From Symbiodinium natans (Eukaryota > Sar > Dinophyceae > Suessiales > Symbiodiniaceae): DNA of 64,000 bases. The position numbers and the translations under genes are program-made. The stretch lies in NCBI GenBank assembly GCA_905221605.1, contig CAJNDS010001446.1, positions 286,927 through 350,926 of the forward strand. Reading direction: 5' to 3'. A model generated the notes under the pieces. The model ran no database searches, had not been told where the DNA came from, and saw nothing but the letters and a program-made list of their open reading frames with translations. Position 1 is the first letter of the stretch. Every line of letters begins with the position of its first letter. Shown here in pieces: positions 1 to 11,570 of this stretch.

Positions 1-926
1 CAGAGGGCTGAGGCTTGTAATTCATCCATGTGCAGATTAATCCATGTGCAGGAAGGAGACTTGGGCAGCTAAGTGCATCAGAATCAACAGCGCCTCAGGT
101 GTCAAAGCCCTGGCCGGCATGGGTGTGTTGGCTGCGGCCAGGAAGAGCAAAAGACACCAAGCGCCTGGGACAACCGTCAGGCATCTGGGGAGTTGTTCTG
201 GATTCAGGTCCCTCTTCGGTAGTCTTGAAAATAAAACTGACATGATGGCTTCAATAATTCTGCTGGAGCCAGAGGCGGAGGTCAAAACAAGCACCCCGCA
301 TCACCCCTTCTCTGGCCTTCTGTGAGCTTGTGCTCTGTGTTGTCCCTCTTGCGTCAGAATTCAGCTTTCCCCCGTCCTGATCAAGGGCATGTCCTCGGTA
401 GGCCACGCAGTGCGCAGACCCGATAGGAGGCTCCCTGAAGCCCACAAAACATCATCAAACCCTCAAGTCAGGTGGGCAAACAGCTTCAGAGCTGAGGTTG
501 CTAGGGGTGCTGTCGCCGCTGCTTCAAGACCCACTGTGGATGACTGGATGGTGAAGCCGATGGAGAGCCAGGTGGGGCCGCCCCCTCCCCCCCCCCCCCC
601 CCCCCCCCCCCCCCAAATAGAGCTCAGACCGTGACTTCTCTAAGCATCTCTAAGCTAGGGACAGCTTTTCGGGTGGGACCACACTGTAACATAGTTGTAA
701 CATGATGTAACATGGACAAAAGGGACTACAAAGGATCACAGCATCTTGGAGCTCATGCCCTGACATTTGACCATAGTTTTCAGGATGCTTTTAGAGGTGC
801 AAGGGCCCGGCCCCCCAAAGCTCCAGCTAAACAGGAGCTGCTCCAGCAGAGCCGCCCAGCGCACTGGGTTCTCCGCACCGCGGACGATGAGCAGAGTCGC
901 AAACTGCAAGCATCCGCAAGCTTGAG
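1..926. other. Leading region without recognised gene
   Basis: No supported coding exon was found. The stretch holds a C-homopolymer (about 587-614). Short open frames on both strands overlap one another and resemble nothing I know. The frame of the GLOD4-like exon that follows is open only from 891, so any earlier exon or start codon of that gene would have to lie here or further left. Confidence 0.5.
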
Positions 927-3900
927 TTGTTTGCTTTGAGAGCTCTTGTCTTGAGCACAGGCACCACGGACGTCAAGGCCAATTTACGGTTCTTCACAAA
1001 GATCTTCGGCATGAAGGTCTTAAGGCACGAGGAGTTCGACAAGCCCTGTGCCATCACTTGCAACGGAGAGTTTCAAACTCCCTGGTCGAAGACAATGATT
1101 GGCTTCGGGCCCGAAGACGAGGGGTATTGAGCCTTGCAACAGCTTCGGTAGAACAATTTCAGATTTGTTTTTGGCTAGTTGCTGCCAGTATGGATGTAAA
1201 GACCGACCGTTCAACAGACAGAGCTTTCCAGCGTGTACAACTTCTTCTCCTTTGTTCCTTCCGCTCCTCTTTCTGTTAAAGTTATTTCTTCTCCTTTTTC
1301 TTGTGTCCTCTTTTCAACTAAACTAAGCCTTCTTAGCCGGGCGGCCGCACCAGCGACAGAATTGGCGGCGGTAGTGCGTTTCCCCTGCGTCTCGCGCGCT
1401 TGTTAGGTCTCGTCCTAGTCGCAACTTCGGCAAAAGTGACCACGCGGAGCGTTTCCAAAATCGCCCGCGCTCATGGTGGTGTCGTGGTGGTTTCAGGGTT
1501 CTGTTACTCTGAAGCTCTTCCTCAGACACGATGACCATTCTCCTCTACGGCACCAGAACCCTGCACTTCGAGCACCGGCGCGCCGCGGCGTGCCGCGGCG
1601 ACGGAGCACTGCGTTTTGGAGCGCGTTTGAACACGCGTCGAGCACCCTCTCGGCGGGGTGTCGCATCGCCGAAGCCCTGCATCTTTTGGAAGGCGCTTCG
1701 GGACAGGGCGGGCTCTGGAAAGTGATCTGTTGTAGAAATAGACGATTAGCGACTTATGCGGAAGCATTCCTCCGCCTGGTGAGGAAGCCGCTTGCAAACA
1801 CCCTCGCCAATATCGTGTGTACGGAATTCCGTGCCGGCAAAATCCTCGCAAAATCCTTGCAAAGTGGTGACGGAATCCATTTCAGCCAAAAAGCCTCGCG
1901 GCAAGAACACAATACAAGGCCTGGAGCTGACCTACAACTATGGCGTGTCCGACTACGAGAAGGGGACCGGGCTGGAGCACATTGCTGTGGCAGTGGCGGA
2001 TCCCAAGGACCTGCAAATTTAATTGGGTTTTTTGGGGTCAGTGCTAGCCTCTCCAGCTATTGCCGGCAGCAGCACTCGCAGTTCAATAGCTTGTGTATGG
2101 TGGCGCCGTAAAGAGTGGCCATGGCCTGCACGGGCATGACAGCGTATGCGTGGCACGGAGACGTAGAGGAACAGAGTGGCCATAGTACCGCAGGAGGCAC
2201 TCAGCAAAGCTGCAGACATGGGGTATGCCGTGGAGAGCGACATCATTACTGGTCCGGATGGCTACAAGTTCCGAGTGCTTCCGCAAGAGGACAGCGACAT
2301 CATGCTAGTCACAGTTGCACAGCTCAACTTGAGAATGTGAGGGCAGACTGTACGGACACTAAGACCGGCTGGGACCTTTGCACCTTCGTGTTGCTCTGTG
2401 CAGGATGAGGACGCGGACCCTTTTCGGATTCTTGCCTCCAATGTTCGTTTCACTGCACTTGAGTCGTTAGTTCTTGGGTTGCCTATTTGAGACGTGCTGA
2501 CAAGGTATATTGCCTTGAAGGTGAAGGACCTGGAGCAGGCTACCAGGCCCTGGCACCCCGCTTTGTGAGACTGGCTGAGATCTAGGTGCCCTCTGCAATG
2601 CGCACCTTCAAAAGTGGAGAGGTTCTACTGCGAGACTTGCGGCATGGACGACACAGATGCTGTTCCAGACTGCCCCATCTTTGGCGAGGGTGCCAAGGCT
2701 CGACCCTAAAGTAAACCCATGGAAGCCCCATAATAAACCCCAGAGTGAGAGTCGACGCCCAGCAACCTGCAATTTTGTGCCGTTTCACGATGGGTGCAGG
2801 TTGTCCGGTATCCTCAGCAGCTACCCCTTGTTCTCTTTCTGGACAAGGCTACATGGGCAGCATTGCCACATGGCGAATATGTACAAAGCTTCACCGCCTA
2901 GAAACATCTCATGGAGCGTGTGCGTTGAACATCTGAGTCTGCATCAGCATAGACCACGGTAAAGGCACAAGCACTTGCATATGCACCGGGATTGCGCACA
3001 AAGCTTGGCAGGATGCTGCGCCTCCGCACGTCACGCAGTGGGAAGGGCGTCATGCCATTGCGGTGCCTGGGAAAGCCCTGCGAGCTGTGTACAAGCGCAT
3101 CCTGGACAGACAAGGCGTCTGATGGCTCTTTCTCATCTGAACCCGCCGCGAGTCTGTGTATGCACATGTGCATGTGTGTACGTATGCTTGCCAGCATCCA
3201 ACTGCAAAGTGCTGTGGTTCCTCGATGTTCCTCGGGTAGCAGCAGTGCAGATGGAAGAGATGCAGGCAAGTGCGGCAGCGTGCTGCACCACATCCGGGTG
3301 CCTTGGCCACTTGGGCACGCTCTCGACACAAGATTGTGAATAGATGATGACAGGTGCAGGCTCTTTTATCGGAACCTGTGCCACTCATTCTCGAGGTTAA
3401 TTGAGAAAATTATAAAATACTAATATCTCAAACTTAAAGCCTGTCAGTTTGTGATTGTGTGGGCTGGAAAGCCGCACCAGCATGATTTCAACACCGGCCT
3501 TCCTTCTGGTGCCCGTGCGGAGGATTGTGAACTTAGTGTGATTCAGAGGTTCTGGGACTCGTTGATTAAGTTTGGCTATATCTTGCTTTAAAGCGGCGCT
3601 CCAGCTGCCAGGAGTTCAATGAGTTGCCAGCCCTGCGGCGGATGCGTGGCCTGCCACCCATGGCTTGCTCCCCCCCACCGGAGGCCTGGGCTGTCTGGAT
3701 CCTTGAACGGTTAGGGTAGGATCGCTGCGCGGACTTTGGAAGAACTAGGGTCAACAAGGGCACCAGGGCTCCACGCGGCCACAGCACAAGTACAAACATG
3801 GCAAGGATTCTGATCGAACTCTGCGTCAGAAGCCTATCCTGCAGAATTTGAGACGGGAGGTCCACAGGAGGTGTGAAGGGGCCCGCTGCGAACTTGAGCT

Positions 3901-4906
3901 GGCGGATGGTTGACTTGCTTAGTGGCCTAGATCCATTTGAGTCAAAATCAAAGACCCGTTCAATTAGGCCACCTCTTGGCCCGACCCGCCGTGTCTGAAA
4001 GCCTTGTTTTCTCTGGGCGGCCGCAGTGGTTTACATATGTTGAATAGAAGAGCTGCAGCGGTTTGCATGAGCCAGGTCGATTGCTGATACCGAACCGAGG
4101 GATTCAGGTGTGAAGGGGGAGTTTCAAAGCTTGTTTGTTGAGCGTACTGGAGTCCTGGCTTGATGTTCGTCCATGTTTACTTCTCAGACCTTCAAGTTTA
4201 GTAGGCGGCCGCAGTGATTTGCCTAGGATGAGATGTAGGATAATGATTTCAGAACGGATTTTTGACAACGACTCATTTGAGTCACGGGCCCGTGGGAAGA
4301 CAAGAAAGTTGCTCAGGAACACGAGGTTATAAATATTATAGACGATGAGTCGAGTGATCAGGTGCCGGTACAGTTAAGTAGACAGACCATCTTGAGTTAG
4401 CATCATTTGGTGTCTGGTGTTTCTGATGATGCCAAGCTGCTTGTGTCGCAGAAGTGTTGCCCTGCAGTGCGGCTGGTTCTGTTGGGCGGCAACTGCCAGT
4501 CTTTCACCTACACCTTCAACCCAAAATGTTCAATGCAAAGCAAATCCCAATGCCCAGCGGTGTGGCCTGTGCTTGGTGGCCTCCAAACGAATCCCAATGA
4601 TCCAACTGCTGGCCAGGAGCAGCTGCAGAATCTGCGCAAGAGTCCTCTCAAGCCGCCACCGGCCTGGAGCTCAGCTTGCCAGGATGTCTACAGGGCATTG
4701 GTCTGGGGGTTTAGGTGTTCACTTCGTCGGAGGTTGTGTTCATGTGTTTGGCGCCTGTACAGGGTTCTGTACCCTGATTCTGCACAGGCCCAGCTGACAT
4801 GCTGATAGGCCTTGCAAACAAAGATGCGTGTTGTCCCATTCCTGGTGCAGACGAGGAGCTGGAGTCTGGAACCCTGGCTGTGGCGATAGTCAGGGATCCC
4901 GACGGC
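927..4906 (+). CDS. GLOD4: GLOD4-like glyoxalase-domain protein, multi-exon
   Basis: This is a split gene for a glyoxalase/VOC-fold protein of the GLOD4 type. Exon segments in order: about 927-1122 (contains FGMKVLRHEEF, CNGEF and WSKTMIGFGPEDEG, the N-terminal VOC signature of GLOD4); about 1914-2015 (LTYNYGVSDYEKG, then EHIAVAVAD); about 2184-2300 (VPQEALSKAADMGY, GPDGYKFRVLP); 2407-2426 plus 2505-2546, which join as DPFRYIALKVKDLEQ, the start of the second VOC repeat; about 2612-2705 (RFYCETCGM); about 3001-3125 (RHAIAVPGKALRAVYKRI); about 4851-4906 (TLAVAIVRDPDGYE, the C-terminal VOC motif). Order and content match a two-repeat GLOD4. The family is conserved in eukaryotes but its substrate is poorly defined. 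No start codon was found before 927, and some junctions do not resolve to GT-AG, so start and end are approximate and the copy could be decaying. Confidence 0.75.
2427..2504 (+). other. Probable GA-AG intron in the GLOD4-like gene
   Basis: The exon ends DPF plus CG. A 78-base stretch beginning GATTCT and ending ACAAG is removed, and the next exon starts G TAT ATT, giving DPFRYIALKVKDLEQ in frame. The donor reads GA instead of GT. Dinoflagellates are known to use GC and GA donors with AG|G at the acceptor. Confidence 0.5.
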
Positions 4907-5912
4907 TATGAGCCCTTTGGCTCTGATTCGGAGTCGGGGCTCGTGCCGCTATCCCTGAATTGGTGGAGGAACATGCTCCAACTAGAAGCCTTGCTTCTGC
5001 ATGCCAGCAGAAACGTGTCCCGCCCAAGCCGAATGGCAAGCACCGTTAACGTTTTTTTCTTTTCCTTGTCTGCCCCTTGCTGAGGATTTGCTTGGTCAGT
5101 TCCGCAGCTCGGCTATGCTGATGTCCATCTTGAGATGAGCGACCGTCAAAATTAGCGTTGACTAGCTTTAGTAAGGCGATAACCCCAACATGATGCTAAA
5201 CAATGTGCGATGGAGGGGCTTAGTATGAAATTAGCGGAAGAGCGTTTTAACCTGCAGAACGATATGGGATACGCAGAAAACGATAACTGCAACATCCATG
5301 TCCTTCAGCTTAACAAGTAATATTGACCGCTTCCCTCCAGACGGTCAGCTTCGGTATCTCATGTCGGCCACGGTTCACGTAGCAGGATGGAAAATCCGAG
5401 GGGCAAGGAAATGACAAAGAACGCTGAGGTATTAGGAAGAACTCCCCGAAGGATGACCCCTACAGGACCGCAGGTGCCACTGCGCACCCGGTGGCATTCG
5501 GTAACATAAGCTGGCACGCAAGCTCTTCGGAGAACTGTTCGGTCCCAGGAGACATACCTTCAGGCTGTGAGGCCACGGGCTGCAACCGTCGGGAAGAGTG
5601 AGCAGAGTGATGAGAATGAGAGAAGACCTCCTTCTTTGGAGCCAATCAAAGTCTGGCATTGGATTTCCTAGAGCTCCTGAAGACCAGACCCGCAGAAGTT
5701 GATCTGACACGCTTGGCACTCGGAACAGTGTGGAGGATCCAGTACGGGCGGGCCTTACTCCAAAGACCCCCTAGATTAATAGTAGAACAGGCGGTAAAGA
5801 ATGCACGCGCCTGAATTTAATATGATTATGTGGCCCTTTTCTCCACCACAATGATAATATTACTAGTAAACGCGTGCTTTATCCTTACCTTGTAATATAC
5901 CCACTACAATCC

Positions 5913-6073
5913 GCACTTCAAAACCGCCCGACCTCCTGAACGATGACAGGCTTGCCTACAAGCCCGATGCAAAGATCGACTGGCATTGGCGAGGAGAGGC
6001 CATGGCAGGGCGTCGGTCGCCCACACCAGACTTCATGGTGGCCTGGCAGCACTGTTTTGACCGGACAGTCTAA
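5913..6073 (+). CDS. Possible further exon, perhaps the GLOD4-like C-terminus
   Basis: An open stretch reads DLLNDDRLAYKPDAKIDW, then PTPDFMVAW, and stops at TAA near 6071. Composition looks coding and it lies about 1 kb after the last sure GLOD4-like exon on the same strand. GLOD4 proteins have a short tail after the DPDGYE motif, so it may be the terminal exon. I cannot confirm this, and it could belong to another gene. Confidence 0.25.
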
Positions 6074-6480
6074 GCCACACCTCAAAAGCCGGCGTCGGCA
6101 GTGGGCAGATCGACTTGTACCAGTGAGGCTAGTGTTCCCGAGCTCTGGATGATACCCGGGAAGGTCCAAACTTGTTTACAACTGACTGGGATTTGACTTT
6201 GAGGTAGTGGTGTTGCAGGTACCTCACCTATACAATTGGCCCAGTTTTTGCGCACGTCTCTCTGTGCACGCGAAGTGAAGGTGGCCTGCATCTAGCCAAG
6301 ATTCACCGGTGGAGGCGGATGGCCTGTCCGTTGTAAACAACGCATTGGATTTGTGCAGCCATTTGCTGTGTAAGCCCTTAACTCCAAGTGTGTTGGTCCA
6401 AGACTTTCTCACAAGCTTCGACACGTTCATGAGATCAAGACCTTTTCCACCACCAGCAAGTTTGTTTTTTTGCCTTGGAG

Positions 6481-6650
6481 GCGGGCGAAGGCGCCAGCAT
6501 CCAAAACCTCCAGGCGGGCTGGCTCTCAACAATTGCAGGGCTCGAAGAGTTCATGCACGTGCTTCCGGTGGAAGCACAACAGACCTACCCCTGCAGACCG
6601 CCAGAGCAGTGCTTGCAATTGCGTCGATTGCTGGCTGAAACATTTCCTAA
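6481..6650 (+). CDS. Unidentified exon
   Basis: A pyrimidine tract followed by TTGGAG gives an acceptor at 6480. The next 170 bases read AGEGASIQNLQAGWLS, then GLEEFMHVLPVEAQQTY and LQLRRLLAETFP. They end at GTAAAG, a good donor at 6651, or at an in-frame TAA two codons later. Composition is convincingly coding but I recognise no family. It sits between the GLOD4-like and HEAT genes and could be the end of one or the start of the other. A further possible exon lies at about 6320-6440 in another frame. Confidence 0.4.
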
Positions 6651-6654
6651 GTAA

Positions 6655-7636
6655 AGCCTACTTGGCTTGCTCGTTGCTTTCCTTTTCCAGTGCCAGTCTG
6701 TTCCATGGCGCTCATAGATCAGTAGTTACACTGTCTCTAAAGACGGGATGCAGACATCACTCGGTGCATGGGCACCAGTGCAAGTGCAAATCTGTAGAGT
6801 CACCAAGAGCGACATTGCTGCACTTTTTGTGATACAGCCGTGCCAATTCGACCCTTCATTTGGATGCTGCCCGAGCGCCAGGAATCAGCAAAGGTATCGG
6901 TATCAGTTTCAAGCAAGACCTGAAGATCTCTCGGGTGGCATTGCGTGGCTGCACTTGCCAAAGGCGATGCCGGCACGCAGCAGGGGTATTTTAAAAGCGC
7001 CCGCGCTGGTTTGCTAACTTGATGGTGCACGCAGCGTAGTGCCTGTAGTCTCTGGAGCCTGAGCATTATGGTGTTTTTTGACAGTTGTGGGCCACTTCAA
7101 CAGATTCAGATACCCCTGCAACATGATGTTTTTCTCAATTGCAGTCTCATGCCAATATTTTCAGCACAATCGGGTGCTCTTTCCATAAGCTGAAAAATTA
7201 CATGGTGCGCTTGCACTCTGCAGGCTTTGGGTGAGACAGATGCTGTGCAGCATGAATTTCCGAAGCCCGGCTAGCCCGGTGACCCTAAATTCTAAACCCT
7301 GTCACGCGAAGAGACCTAATTACAAACCGAAGCCTTGCAGGCCTCTTGCGAGCGTGAGAGTCGAAACCCTGCCGGTGGTCTCTTGACACTTTGAGGTGCG
7401 ATTCGCGCTGCTCTGAATGCTCTGGAGATCCCGGCAACTGCCTCAATCCGAGTGCGCTCTCCCGCACCTGCTTGTTGCTCATGGTGTCGTGGCTAAACCC
7501 CTACACTCCTACACTTCTACACCGTGAACCCCACATCCAGAGCAGTTGCCGGGCTGTTCCTGCGAAACCGTTAACGTCAAGATCCTTTAGCTCAGAATGG
7601 TCCGCTGGCCCATAGCCCCTATGTGGAAAACCAAGC
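6655..7636. other. Intergenic or intronic stretch with a short dispersed repeat
   Basis: No coding exon is supported. The stretch holds telomere-like fragments at about 7283-7305 and a copy of the short repeat listed at 7328-7378. Confidence 0.4.
7328..7378 (+). repeat. Short dispersed repeat, copy 1 (ends in CCCT)
   Basis: The segment carries CGAAGCCTTGC, TGCGAG, GTGAGAGTCGAAACCCT. The same order of blocks occurs at 42,268-42,320, where it runs on into CCCTAAA repeats. Weaker relatives lie near 38,680 and 39,211. Confidence 0.5.
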
Positions 7637-10600
7637 CCATGAGGTGCCAGAGCTGCATCTCGCTGCCATCGATGCCCTCGTGACGTTAGGGCGGGGCAGA
7701 CCGCACATCATCGCCGCAGCTCGGCAAACACCTTGGCCTGTGGAAACTTTCTACCCGACTCTACTACGTTCGTGCTGTGTTTGTGTGTTTGCTTCTTGAA
7801 AGCTACAGGAGATAGCTGCTCTGGTGACAGATGCTGGCACTGCCCTCGTCAAGCCCCGTGGCAGGACAGCAGCGGGTTTGCATGACACGGGGGGGGGGGG
7901 GGGGGGGTTGGTCTCCCCCACAGATTCCAAAGCGACCGTCCCCGGCCCGCGCCCCCCCCCCCCCCCACGCCAGAATAGGAAAGGCAGGGCGCCGCAAAAA
8001 TAAGACCACGGCAATGTGATGATTCTCTATTACACACAATAGGCTGCAGATCCCTGAGGTGCTCAGCAAGCAAAACAAGAAGGCTGCCGACAGATTTTGG
8101 AACCCCCCGCAAAAATTCTTTAAATGTGCGACGAAAAAACTCGTTAAATGTGGAGGTATTAATTAAACTGATGCTCGGATTGAGGTGCCATGCACTCAGC
8201 AAGTTGGGAGATGTTGCTGAGCGAGGCAAGCTTTCTATAGTAATATCATGTAGTGCTCTGCACGCACCTCGTGAATTGAGATACAGTCACTGTGTTTGCA
8301 TCACAGGGGCCGGTGTGCAGGCGATGGGCATGCTTTCGATGCAGTGCTGGCTGGCTTGTCTTCTCCTGACGATGATGTCCGACGAAAGGCGGTTCTGAGA
8401 GGGGAGCGGGGGATCGGAATTCCAGAAGTCTGATAAAATCCCCGCAATGGATAGAATCCCGACGTGTTTCGTGCGCGCACACACACGTACGTATATAATA
8501 CATATATACACAAATAAATAAGCAGCTAAAACATAAGCAATTTTCTTATATACATATTTGTATTGCTTGGAGGCCTTGGACTGTGCGCTGCCAGCGCTTG
8601 TGGATCCAGGCTCGCAGCGCAACAACTTCCTTGCGTGGGGCAACCTTCCAAGCAACTCGCGTGTTGGAGTTTCCGGCGCATGAGAGTCAGAGATAGTGAC
8701 GGTCATTGGAGTACAACTCTTCTGGGAACTGTCGCCGGATCCGTTGCTGCAACACTGCTGGTTCTGGTTCCGGCCCTGTCTGCGCCTAGAAGTGTGCCCA
8801 TGCTGCTGCGCCAGCCGGCCAACCAGTGCTTGTGTGAGCCCCGAGAACAGCCATGGAGAGGGTTTGAAAGACCCTCTTCTGCTAGTAGTTTATAACAAAT
8901 CCTCCTCTGCTTCCTTTTTCAAGGCCCTCCTCGAAACTAGACATCTTGAGAGGTGACCCATCAGCCATCTCGAAGCTGGCGACTTTGTTGCGGCATCGGG
9001 ACCGGCACGTCCGGCCGCAGCCTGAGGCCCTCCAGAAGGCCATGGGCCCCTGCGCACGGGCATGCAAGCCACTACCCTAAATCTATATGATTATTGTTAC
9101 TACTACTATTCCTATTCTTATTATGCTTGCCATTCTTATTGAGAAGATGCGAATTATTCTAAGCCCTAACAAGCATGGCAAGACCTTAAGCCCTGAGAAA
9201 GGAACGTCCCAGCACAGCCTTGGTGCTCAGATTGTGCGCCCAGGGAAACTGCTGTTGAAGCGCTCGCTGTGGCGACCGCATCTTCTGCAGAAGGCACGCA
9301 GTGTTTGGCGCAAGATACCCAGATAGCGTTCTGCAAACAGCGTGGGCTTTTGAAGGAATGGCACGGTTGCGCTGATTACTCCGCGTCAGGATTGCCACAC
9401 CCGAAGTCCCCACCCTAGAGAACCCGAAAGAACCTTCTGATGTCGTACGCGAAAGAAGAAATACAATTATTTAGTATATTCAAAAGACAGGTCGCAAGAG
9501 TGCGGTCTATGCCTGCGCATCGCTCTTGGACTCCAATGACTGGGTGGCTCGTCAGTTCGCCTTGAAGGTGGGAGACGCTACACGGGACCCCTTTGGACCC
9601 TCAGAGGCCTCTCGAGTTTCAGAACTTCTGGTGCCCCAGCAGCCCTAGCAGGCCATGGCAAGTGTTGCAGATGTGGGAGACGACGATGCAGCTGCCATCG
9701 CCATCTCCTGTTTGCAAGATGCCGACCGCGACATAAGGCGCGAGCACATACTGCCTCTCCTGATGCTGCAGCACCGACTCGTGGATTCATGGGGCAGGGT
9801 TTTCCTAGGGTTTGTTAAGTTTCCCCCCGCGGGCCAGCTTCTCAAGCGCTCGACTTTGACGCACCATGGACCCTGAGGTGTCAATCCATCGACTCTCGGT
9901 TCAAGGTAAGGGGTTCCATGGCTCCAGGTTTGATTGGAAAGAGGGAGGCTTCATTGACAGATCCCTCCTTTGATACAGATGGTTAACAGCGAGAGAGAAA
10001 TTTGCGCACTACCAATGTAGCAATCGTTTGTGCAAGTCCGAAGTCGCAATTGATTTTTTGCTGGATTTTTACATTGTCTGTTGGCCCTGTGGCCAAAGGC
10101 TTTTCATCGCTTAGCTCGCTACACGGGCTCTTGCGCAGCCTGCAAAGCAGGCTGACATCTCTAGATGAAGCATCTGCATGCGCTTGCTCAGTAGGTTGTC
10201 GAAATTGTGGTATACGACTGTATACCTCATGGCCTCATAGGTCTCAGAGTTCACTCTGACAAGTTATAATGTTCCCCAAACGCATGGGCAATTTTGCAGG
10301 TATTGTTCGCAGATTTTCCTTGCGCTGTTGGTTTTCTGATCTCCCACCAAACTGCTGGATCCCAGGAGATCCTCCCCAAGATTGTGCCAAAGGGCGACGT
10401 GCAGGCGCTTCTCAGCATGGCCGCCTGCTTGGATGATGATGATGCAGATGTCCAAGAGACTTGCTCGCAACTGGGGGGCCTTCATGATGGCCAAGCAAGT
10501 ACGCAGCAAACGTGGGAGTCACTTAGGCAGCAGCTGTGCGGTATTTCCCGCATCTTGCTGAGCCAGGCTGTATGCTGAATGCAGCATGGCGGTCCGACGC

Positions 10601-11570
10601 GCGCACGCCCGAGCGGTCGCGAGCGCAAGCCGCGCACTCGTCAGAAAGGCTGTGGGGTGGTTCTTGACGCGATGATCGGGCGCCTGGCCAGCTCAGAAGG
10701 TGGCCTGGACAGCCCTTGAAGCACCAACGAAGCACCAACGAAGCACAACGAAGCACAATGTCTCTCCCGGGTGCTGCTTTGCTCAGCAGTTGGCTCCGCT
10801 CCTGCCCGGAGGTCGTGTCAGACACAGTGCCACGCGCCTTTTGCCTTGCCTTGCGCAGCAAGGCCTGGCTCACCTCGCACTGCATATGGGGGTTTTACGA
10901 TCTCAGGGGTACCTGGTTGGGGTCCTATTTAACAGGGGATCCTATTCTTTAGGGGCCTATAATTATTGGGGGTCCCTTATTTTCGGCAACCCCATATGTT
11001 CTTGTGTAAAGGAGCAATGTACTTGTAGGACGAAGGCGGCACAGGCAGTGATGCTATGCTGTCGAGTTTCATGGCAGCTCATGACTTTCAGATGTCAGGA
11101 GACGCGGCATCCATCGGTGCACTGTGCCTCGTATGCCCTATGCAGCGGTGTAAGTAGCACCATTTTTGCTCCATGAAATCAAGGTTGGCGCGCCTTCGCG
11201 ACGTGGAAGTCCCAATCCGTGTGTCTGCGGTTCAATCCATTGCCGCCATCATGCAGAGCCCTTCCGACCTCCAGACCTTGAGAGTGCTGCTCCCGAGCTG
11301 GAATTTGGAGGGAAAGACATCTCTTGAAGTTATACCAAAACCAGCAAGGAAAATCAAGCAGTGAGCCATAAGGCATCAGAAGGGTCTGATGAGCTTTTCG
11401 CAGAGTGAAGTCTTAAATCTTGTACGTACCGCAATGAGTTTGCCAAGCTTAGAATTGCATGTCGCTCACCTTTGCAGCAAACTCATCGTTCAGGGTGGGC
11501 AGCTTGGAGGATGAGCACAGGGCAGTGCGCTGGGCGGTGATGAATGTTCTGGCCTTAAATACGCCAGTGA
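7637..11570 (+). CDS. HEAT-repeat protein, multi-exon
   Basis: A series of small exons each encode about one HEAT helix pair: about 7637-7740 (HEVPELHLAAIDALVTLG); about 8175-8235 (CHALSKLGDVAERGKL); 8321-8400 (AFDAVLAGLSSPDDDVRRKA), preceded by TGTGCAG; about 9490-9570 (SAVYACASLLDSNDWVARQF); 9649-9755 (ASVADVGDDDAAAIAISCL, then QDADRDIRR); about 10,357-10,490 (GDVQALLSMAACLDDDDADV); about 11,185-11,290 (LARLRDVEVPIRVSAVQSI); about 11,495-11,570 (LEDEHRAVRWAVMNVLAL). The recurring pattern is A-x-L followed by D-D/E-x-x-V-R-x-x-A, typical of HEAT and PBS-lyase-type repeats, which form protein-binding solenoids. The repeat itself says nothing of the partner. Start, end and exact junctions are unresolved. 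Repeats seem to be lost in long introns, so a decayed copy is possible. Confidence 0.65.
7889..7966. repeat. G-tract and C-tract pair
   Basis: A run of 19 G (7889-7907) is followed 44 bases later by 15 C (7952-7966). The two runs are complementary and can fold back on each other. The pair lies in an intron of the HEAT-repeat gene. Confidence 0.85.
8461..8565. repeat. AT-rich CA/TA microsatellite stretch
   Basis: Short CA, TA and AAATA runs follow one another between two HEAT exons. No function is apparent. Confidence 0.5.
10882..10998 (+). mobile_element. Small foldback element, family B copy 1
   Basis: The termini are CATATGGGGGTT and AACCCCATATG in inverted orientation. The interior GGGGTCCTATT, GGATCCTATT, then GGGTCCCTTATTTTCG and CCCCATATGTT matches 47,987-48,068 on the + strand and 37,256-37,345 on the - strand. 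It is non-coding and MITE-like, inserted between HEAT-repeat exons. Confidence 0.5.
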
